Shown: positions 39,124 to 43,276 of the stretch, piece by piece
Numbering within the stretch: position 1 is the stretch's first letter
Layout of the letters: every line of letters begins with the position of its first letter
Origin: an uncultured Pelagibacteraceae bacterium
GTDB lineage: Bacteria; Pseudomonadota; Alphaproteobacteria; Pelagibacterales; Pelagibacteraceae
Length of the DNA: 43,276 nt
Direction of reading: 5' to 3'
NCBI GenBank assembly: GCA_902515625.1
Contig: CABXVD010000005.1
Coordinates: 1 to 43,276, forward strand
Made by a program: the position numbers and the translations under genes
Notes under the pieces: generated by a model
What the model saw: the letters and a program-made list of their open reading frames with translations, nothing else
Database searches by the model: none
Told to the model about the DNA's origin: nothing

Positions 39124-39200
39124 GGGCCTGTAGCTCAGTTGGTTAGAGCAGTACACTCATAATGTATTGGTCCCAGGTTCGAGTCCTGGCGGGCCCACCA
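39124..39200 (+). tRNA. tRNA with CAU anticodon, probably tRNA-Ile2
   Basis: A full cloverleaf: acceptor GGGCCTG with CGGGCCC (one U-G), D-arm GCTC-AGTTGGTTA-GAGC, anticodon loop CTCATAA, T-arm CCAGG-TTCGAGT-CCTGG, and encoded ACCA. The anticodon is CAU. The acceptor stem and the ACTCATAAT...TTGGTC stretch resemble alphaproteobacterial tRNA-Ile2, whose C34 is changed to lysidine by TilS. Elongator tRNA-Met is the alternative. It is the left, intact copy of a sequence repeated at 41154-41220 and so is the integration target of the mini-element. Confidence 0.93.
39133..39200 (+). repeat. Left direct repeat (attL-like): D-arm to 3' end of tRNA
   Basis: Bases 39142-39200 (59 bp) are identical to 41162-41220. 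Homology continues left to 39133 with one missing base and one mismatch. The copy here is part of the intact tRNA gene, as expected at the target end of an element inserted into the 3' part of a tRNA gene. Confidence 0.92.
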
Positions 39201-39213
39201 ATAAAATCAACAC

Positions 39214-39234
39214 TTATTTACGTTGAGTAAATAA
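39214..39234. repeat. 8-bp inverted repeat just downstream of tRNA
   Basis: TTATTTAC, loop GTTGA, then GTAAATAA form a perfect stem 13 bases after the tRNA 3' end. It may be a hairpin ending or trimming the tRNA transcript, though no T run follows, or part of the element's end structure. Confidence 0.4.
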
Positions 39235-39243
39235 TACAACCGG

Positions 39244-39270
39244 CCAGGTACTCACATATGACTCACCTGG
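39244..39270. other. Left paired ACTCAC motifs (candidate integrase arm sites)
   Basis: ACTCAC occurs at 39250-39255 and 39261-39266, one helical turn apart (11 bp). The pair is enclosed by a 6-bp inverted repeat CCAGGT / ACCTGG. AGGTACTCAC (39246-39255) recurs exactly at 41093-41102 near the other end. Confidence 0.4.
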
Positions 39271-39298
39271 TGATGACTTTTTTGATACAATCAATCTT

Positions 39299-41077
39299 AT
39301 GAAGCGCTTACTAGCATACTTGTTAATAGTTTTTGGCTTAGGATTAATCTTTAATATTAATGCTTTTTCCAAAACAGTATTTTGTGAAGTAGTTTTTATA
39401 AACGATGACGGTGAAACTGTTAAGGCTGGACCAAAAAATTGGAAAAAAAAAAGCAAAAGTGGAGTAAGTGCTAAGGCGTATGATGTTGAACCTGTATATT
39501 TCGTAAAAGATAAATGTTATTTTGCTTTTACAGACAGTGTATACGATGGTAAGAAATATATATCTAAAACTATTAAAGTAGATCACCCTCAAATAACATT
39601 TAAAAAATATATTGAACTATTAACAAGTTATAGGTTTAGAAAAGGTGCATCTTCTGGTATTTATGGATCTGGAGGATATTGGGTCGAAGTTGATATAGCA
39701 AGATCGATAGTAAGAGAATTTGAAAAAAATAATTTTGATACGACTTATCTCATATCTTTATTAGAATCGTTTTATAAAATTGCAAGAAAAGATCTACCTG
39801 AAACAAAATTTGTTGCAAAAAAAGAACCAAGCCAAACACAGAAGGTGGCAAATAAAAATATTCAAGAAATAAAGATTTGTTTTTATGAAAGTTTAACAAA
39901 TCAAAAAGAGTATGGAGGCAGTCTATATATTGCAAATGATTTGCATCAACCAATATTAGATTGTTTAACTTCGAAAACTACTTATAGTTATGAAAATATT
40001 TTAAGCTACAAAGAGGTATTAAATAAGAATCCTAACATTGAAATTTGTTATAGGCCTGAGTATAAAATTATTTTTTTAACTAAAACAAATCAAGGTCGAA
40101 ATAATTCAAAACCTTTTAAAGAAAGTTGTAAAAAACTATTTTCTGATGCACTAGTTTTGAAACACTTATCAGATAATTTATTTTCTATTTCTAACAAGAC
40201 TCAAATCGCTAAAGCAGAACCAAGCCAAACACAGCCTGATAGCAATTTAGAGGAAGAAAAAAAGAAAATAGCTGAAGAGAAAAAAAAGATTGAAGAAGAG
40301 AAAAGAAAAATAGCTGAAGCTAAAAAGAAACAGGAAGAAGAAGACAAGAAACGTAAAGAAGCAAATGCTAAACTATACGTAATTGGCTCTGGAACTGGTT
40401 TTTTTGTAAGCTCAGAAGGTCACGCAGTATCAAATGAACATGTTGTTGGTATTTGTAGGAAAGTAGCAACTAAAATAGATGGTGAGAAAGTATTTTTTAA
40501 CATTCTAAAGACTGATCAAGTAAATGACTTAGGATTAATAAAGGGTGATTATAAAAGTCCAAATTTTTTGAGCATTAAGTCAGATGGAGCTGAGTTTGGT
40601 GAAGACATTGTAGCTTTTGGATATCCTTTGAGAGGTATACTTAGTTCAAGTGTAAAGCTAACTAGAGGCATAGTAAGTTCTTTAAGTGGACTTAACGATA
40701 ACTACTCAGAAATCCAAATAGATGCAGCTATCCAACCAGGTAATAGTGGAGGACCAGTATTAAATATGGAAGGTCAAGTTGTTGGTGTAGCTTCATCAGG
40801 TTTGAATAAATTAGCCATGATTGAGGAAGCTGAATACATCCCTGAAAATGTCAATTTTGCAGTGGCAGCTCCAACGTTACGTAACTTTTTAAAATCGAAT
40901 GGTGTTAACACAAAAAATACACCTCTAAAAATTAATAATACGAAGGAGCTAGCAAAAATTGGAAGACCAGCAACAATTCAATTATTTTGTTTAAATACAA
41001 AAGCAAAACACGAAGAGTTAAAAAATAAAAAAAAACACAGTGATGTTTTGTTAGAAAAGGTTATTGAATTGAATTAA
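39299..41077 (+). CDS. Secreted trypsin-like serine protease with coiled coil (element cargo)
   Basis: The 592-residue protein has a Sec signal peptide (about 1-24), then about 320 residues I cannot assign, with several cysteines. A strongly charged coiled coil of K/E-rich heptads runs from about 318 to 358, followed by a C-terminal HtrA/DegP-like trypsin domain (about 360-545). The triad is complete: H381 in SNEHVVG, D410 in VNDLGL and S483 in QPGNSGGP. No PDZ domain follows, unlike DegP. EPSQTQ linkers occur twice, around 176 and 307, framing one module. The start is an ATG with TACAAT eight bases upstream, so the message may be nearly leaderless. It is the only gene of the tRNA-flanked element. 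Confidence 0.85.
   Translation: MKRLLAYLLIVFGLGLIFNINAFSKTVFCEVVFINDDGETVKAGPKNWKKKSKSGVSAKAYDVEPVYFVKDKCYFAFTDSVYDGKKYISKTIKVDHPQITFKKYIELLTSYRFRKGASSGIYGSGGYWVEVDIARSIVREFEKNNFDTTYLISLLESFYKIARKDLPETKFVAKKEPSQTQKVANKNIQEIKICFYESLTNQKEYGGSLYIANDLHQPILDCLTSKTTYSYENILSYKEVLNKNPNIEICYRPEYKIIFLTKTNQGRNNSKPFKESCKKLFSDALVLKHLSDNLFSISNKTQIAKAEPSQTQPDSNLEEEKKKIAEEKKKIEEEKRKIAEAKKKQEEEDKKRKEANAKLYVIGSGTGFFVSSEGHAVSNEHVVGICRKVATKIDGEKVFFNILKTDQVNDLGLIKGDYKSPNFLSIKSDGAEFGEDIVAFGYPLRGILSSSVKLTRGIVSSLSGLNDNYSEIQIDAAIQPGNSGGPVLNMEGQVVGVASSGLNKLAMIEEAEYIPENVNFAVAAPTLRNFLKSNGVNTKNTPLKINNTKELAKIGRPATIQLFCLNTKAKHEELKNKKKHSDVLLEKVIELN
39824..40234 (+). repeat. 18-bp direct repeat encoding linker EPSQTQ, twice in the protease gene
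   Basis: The same 18 bases occur at 39824-39841 and 40217-40234, 393 bp apart and in the same frame. They encode identical linkers on either side of a cysteine-containing module. This suggests module insertion or duplication by recombination between linkers. Confidence 0.6.
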
Positions 41078-41083
41078 TTCTGT

Positions 41084-41102
41084 GACTCTCACAGGTACTC
41101 AC
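41084..41102. other. Right paired ACTC-type motifs (candidate integrase arm sites)
   Basis: GACTCTCAC (41084-41092) is followed 12 bases on by ACTCAC (41097-41102) within AGGTACTCAC. These mirror the two left-end motifs. They lie 50-70 bp from the truncated tRNA copy, about the same distance as on the left. Confidence 0.4.
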
Positions 41103-41153
41103 TGAATACAAGTTTTAGACTAGTTTTGAAAAAATTTTATTATATTTTAAGCG

Positions 41154-41220
41154 GCTCATTCGTTAGAGCAGTACACTCATAATGTATTGGTCCCAGGTTC
41201 GAGTCCTGGCGGGCCCACCA
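41154..41220 (+). repeat. Right direct repeat (attR-like): truncated tRNA copy
   Basis: This copy runs from the D-arm to the encoded CCA but lacks the 5' half of the acceptor stem; the bases before it (TTTTAAGCG) cannot pair with CGGGCCC. It is therefore not a working tRNA. The D-loop has lost one G and has a G-to-C change, while the remaining 59 bases match the intact tRNA exactly. Confidence 0.92.
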
Positions 41221-41286
41221 AACCCAGTAAAATCAGCGTTTAAAAATTTAATTTTTCAGATACTTAACCAAAAAACTAAATTAAAC

Positions 41287-41778
41287 TTATTTTTTTGGAT
41301 TTTTTACTCCTGCTAGTTTTTGAAGTAAATATACCTCTTTTTCAGTTAAAGTTTCTTTTTTATTTTTTAAATCTTCTGCAATTTTATGTTTAAGGGTTAT
41401 TGTTGATAATAGACTAACTATTGAAGCAATTATAGTTAATAATACAAAGTAAATGTACGAAGGTATAAAGATAAGCATTGCTATAGTAATTGCGGTCCAA
41501 CCAAAAAATATACCTTTTTGAATTGTTCTTTCGCTATTTAAATCTTTAATTTTTGTAAATTGAAAAAATAAAAGCATAGAAAGTGCCATTACACCTGAGA
41601 TCGCAAACCACAATGTAATAGTAATGTCCGAAGAGCTACCACCTATAAAAGTATCATCCATAGCTTTTTGGACAAAATAAACCATAAATCCTTTATAGGC
41701 AAAATATGTAACAAATATTATTGAAGTTATTGAAGATATAATAAAAGATAACTTTGATGGTACATTTATTTTTTTCAT
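41287..41778 (-). CDS. Hypothetical four-helix membrane protein
   Basis: I do not recognise this 163-residue protein. It has four likely transmembrane helices: LSFIISSITSIIFVTYFAY (about 10-30), ITITLWFAISGVMALSMLLF (about 47-67), FFGWTAITIAMLIFIPSYIY and VLLTIIASIVSLLSTITL (about 90-132). A Lys/Glu-rich cytoplasmic tail (KIAEDLKNKKETLTEKEVYLLQKL) ends it and could form a helix. It lies 32 bases downstream of mlaC in the same direction, so it may share its transcript, and it borders the right end of the tRNA-flanked element. A role in envelope lipid transport is possible only by position. Confidence 0.65.
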   Translation of the reverse strand: MKKINVPSKLSFIISSITSIIFVTYFAYKGFMVYFVQKAMDDTFIGGSSSDITITLWFAISGVMALSMLLFFQFTKIKDLNSERTIQKGIFFGWTAITIAMLIFIPSYIYFVLLTIIASIVSLLSTITLKHKIAEDLKNKKETLTEKEVYLLQKLAGVKNPKK

Positions 41779-41788
41779 TATTAAGAGA

Positions 41789-41812
41789 AATTTACATTAT
41801 TAATTGTAAATT
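41789..41812. repeat. 8-bp inverted repeat between mlaC and the membrane protein gene
   Basis: AATTTACA, eight-base loop, then TGTAAATT. On the minus-strand message it begins in the mlaC stop codon. It has no T run, so partial termination or RNA processing is more likely than a full terminator. Confidence 0.3.
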
Positions 41813-42395
41813 ATTTAAGGGAAAAATCAGATAAGTTTTTTAAAAGACTTTCAATATTACCATCATTTGAATTAATAATTGAAGAAAACTCTTCTTTTTG
41901 AGTTCTTGCTAGGCTTAAACCTTCTATAATTAAATCTCTAATTAACAAATTTTCAGGATTTTTTGTATACACTCTCCAGTCAATCTTTACTTCAGGACGG
42001 TTTTCTGTAGCAACAAGAGTGCTTGAAACTATAGTGTAATTTTCATTGAGCTTTTTTTTTGAGTTAACTTCTATTTCAGGATTCGAATATTCAGCGAGTC
42101 TGCTCGAGAAAGTTTTTAAAAAGTATTCCTCAAAAATATTCATATAACTTGTTAATTGATCTTTGCTTATATTTTTTCGGTGAGAACCTAGTGAGTAAAA
42201 ACCTAATCCCTTAATATCAACAGTTTCTTTGGCAATTTCTTTTAATTTTTCAATTCTTTGCTCTTTGGTAAGACTACCATTTAATGTTTCAGCAGCTCTA
42301 TTAACAGTAGATTGAATAAATACGTCTGCTTCTAAGGAATAAACATTAGTAATGTTTAAACTGAAGAGTAATAAAATTAAAAGAAATTTTTTCAT
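41811..42395 (-). CDS. mlaC: MlaC-family periplasmic phospholipid-binding protein
   Basis: MlaC (Ttg2D family) ferries phospholipids across the periplasm between the MlaA complex in the outer membrane and the MlaFEDB transporter in the inner membrane. The 194-residue protein has a Sec signal peptide (1-20, cleavage after VYS). The family blocks are FIQSTVNRAAETLNGSLTKEQRIEKLKEIAKETVDIKGLGFYSLG in the first half, then YMNIFEEYFLKTFSSRL, and IDWRVYTKNPENLLIRDLIIEGLSLARTQKEEFSSII, the conserved MlaC core. It lies 26 bases after mlaA. No mlaD, mlaE or mlaF gene is in the window. Confidence 0.92.
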   Translation of the reverse strand: MKKFLLILLLFSLNITNVYSLEADVFIQSTVNRAAETLNGSLTKEQRIEKLKEIAKETVDIKGLGFYSLGSHRKNISKDQLTSYMNIFEEYFLKTFSSRLAEYSNPEIEVNSKKKLNENYTIVSSTLVATENRPEVKIDWRVYTKNPENLLIRDLIIEGLSLARTQKEEFSSIINSNDGNIESLLKNLSDFSLK

Positions 42396-42421
42396 AAATA
42401 ATTAAACTTATTTTTGAACTA

Positions 42422-43222
42422 TTATTGACTATCTATTTCTTCCCAGTCCTCTTCATTTTTATAAATGACTTCCACGTTTCCTCTTTGATTATTTTCAATC
42501 TTATTTTCCCTATCTTGTAAATATAAACTTCTTACTGAGGCGTAAAAATCTATAGAATTTTCCTCAAGGTTATCAAATGACTCAAGATTATCTGCTCTGA
42601 AATCAACACCACTTATAGCTTTAGATGTTATATAGAGACCTTCACTTAAAAATTCATTATTTCCATGAACTGAAGCGTTATACCAAGGGTCACCTCCCAT
42701 TACATTTGCAAAGGAACCAGCGGTATCTCTAAGTGTAGAAGGACCTAAAACGGGAAGAACAACATAGCATCCAGGACCTACACCCCAAGCTCCTAAAGTT
42801 TGTCCATAATCTTCCTTTACGTATTTTGGGAAACCCATTTTATTTGCAACATCGACAGTTCCTAAAATACCAACTGTTGTATTAACTATTAATCTTCCAG
42901 TATTTATCACTGCCAATTTAACATCACCTTGTAAAATATTATTAGGTATAGTTATAAGATTAGATAAGTTAGTGACAGCATTTTTGGTACCTTTTTGTAT
43001 TGGATCTGGTAAATTTCTGTATCCTTTTGCTATTGGTTTAATAATTGCTTTATCTAAACCTTGGTTAAAAGAAAATGTTGCTCTATTTAATTTTTCAAAA
43101 CAGTCTTTAATTTTCTTAGGTTGTTCTTTTTCTGATAAATCCAATTTACCATTAGATCCCGCATTAGCGTTTAAGGAAAATAAAAAAACTGAAAAGAGAA
43201 TTATAGTTAATTTTTTAAACAT
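42422..43222 (-). CDS. mlaA: MlaA-family (VacJ) outer-membrane lipid asymmetry protein, no lipobox
   Basis: MlaA forms a ring in the outer membrane that removes misplaced phospholipids from the outer leaflet. The 266-residue protein has the family blocks EKLNRATFSFNQGLDKAIIKPIAKGYRNLPDPIQKG, NLITIPNNILQGD, NTTVGILGTVDVA and YGQTLGAWGVGPGCYVVLPVLGPSTLRDTAG, the last being most diagnostic. The signal peptide (1-22) ends LNANAGS and has no cysteine, so it appears to be cut by signal peptidase I and not lipidated, unlike E. coli MlaA. A Glu/Asp-rich tail follows the core. mlaC follows 26 bases later. Confidence 0.94.
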   Translation of the reverse strand: MFKKLTIILFSVFLFSLNANAGSNGKLDLSEKEQPKKIKDCFEKLNRATFSFNQGLDKAIIKPIAKGYRNLPDPIQKGTKNAVTNLSNLITIPNNILQGDVKLAVINTGRLIVNTTVGILGTVDVANKMGFPKYVKEDYGQTLGAWGVGPGCYVVLPVLGPSTLRDTAGSFANVMGGDPWYNASVHGNNEFLSEGLYITSKAISGVDFRADNLESFDNLEENSIDFYASVRSLYLQDRENKIENNQRGNVEVIYKNEEDWEEIDSQ

Positions 43223-43276
43223 GCTTATTTATATAATATATAATTATTTTATAAAATAATATTTATATTTAAAAAA

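Larger units (their letters stand above)
39142..41161. mobile_element. Putative 2-kb tRNA-integrated, integrase-less element
   Basis: A 2020-bp unit lies between the intact CAU tRNA and a second, 5'-truncated copy of it. It contains one gene (a secreted trypsin-like protease) and two short end regions with paired ACTCAC motifs. No integrase, transposase or replication gene is present, so it would need a recombinase supplied from elsewhere. The right copy differs from the tRNA only in the D-arm, which comes from the element side in an attP x attB exchange. Alternatives are a larger island shrunk by deletion, or a chance duplication of the tRNA. Confidence 0.6.

Noticed and set aside
41154..41220. 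Second functional CAU tRNA
   Set aside because: The 5' acceptor strand is missing and the preceding bases cannot pair with the 3' strand, so it is scored as a repeat.
42972..43259. 95-codon frame antisense to mlaA
   Set aside because: It reads the complement of the conserved MlaA N-terminal half and runs into the AT-rich end of the window.

Overview
The window looks like chromosomal DNA of a streamlined, very AT-rich alphaproteobacterium of the SAR11 clade (Candidatus Pelagibacter or a close relative). Four things support this: strong A/T bias at almost every third codon position, intergenic gaps that are mostly 0-40 bp, many stop/start and convergent overlaps, and alphaproteobacterial neighbourhoods (carA / yqeY-dnaG-rpoD; uvrB-SDR-folB-uvrC-pgsA; marR-ompR-envZ beside ilvE; lgt-midA-pgeF). 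This assignment rests on remembered family and synteny features, not on a database search.

Layout. 1-231: the 3' end of a CCA-adding enzyme gene. 228-2009 (minus): greA, hemF and trmL, packed 0-3 bp apart. 2101-4657 (plus): petABC, the three-subunit cytochrome bc1 complex. 4634-10578 (minus): a seven-gene run lgt-midA-pgeF-prs-rplY-pth-ychF covering lipoprotein maturation, PRPP synthesis and translation quality control. 10611-10862: ubiK. 10840-13247 (minus): a MarR regulator with an OmpR/EnvZ two-component system, divergent from the aminotransferase gene ilvE. 14196-20892 (minus): pgsA, uvrC, folB, a secreted alpha/beta hydrolase, a FolM-like SDR and uvrB, which mixes excision repair with folate synthesis. 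20929-26373: an aspartate aminotransferase, two SDR-type genes, trxB, an ELM1-like protein and a 2OG-Fe(II) oxygenase-like protein. 26377-28661: a divergent pair made of an Anbu-type proteasome homologue and a circularly permuted ATP-grasp protein. 28665-33060 (minus): carA-carB. 33189-37316 (plus): yqeY-dnaG-rpoD. 41287-43222 (minus): mlaA, mlaC and a small membrane protein.

The accessory part is 37321-41220, bounded by tRNA sequences. It begins with an odd tRNA-Val(GAC) just after rpoD, followed by a glycosyltransferase and a methyltransferase-fold protein. Next comes an intact CAU-anticodon tRNA (probably tRNA-Ile2). The 3' part of that tRNA is repeated 2020 bp downstream (59 bp identical, about 67 bp homologous). 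Between the two copies lies one gene, a secreted trypsin-like protease with a coiled coil. Paired ACTCAC motifs sit 40-75 bp inside both ends, where an integrase's arm sites would be expected, yet there is no integrase. I read this as a minimal, non-autonomous tRNA-integrated element, and it is the most interesting feature of the window.

Other points of note are the tRNA-Val with altered D- and T-loops, the Anbu/ATP-grasp pair without its usual alpha-E and transglutaminase partners and with a 20-bp palindrome in its control region, a DnaG missing three of four zinc ligands, and a MlaA without a lipobox. No intergenic stretch exceeds 300 bp; the longest (about 210 bp, 41078-41286) holds the right end of the mini-element.
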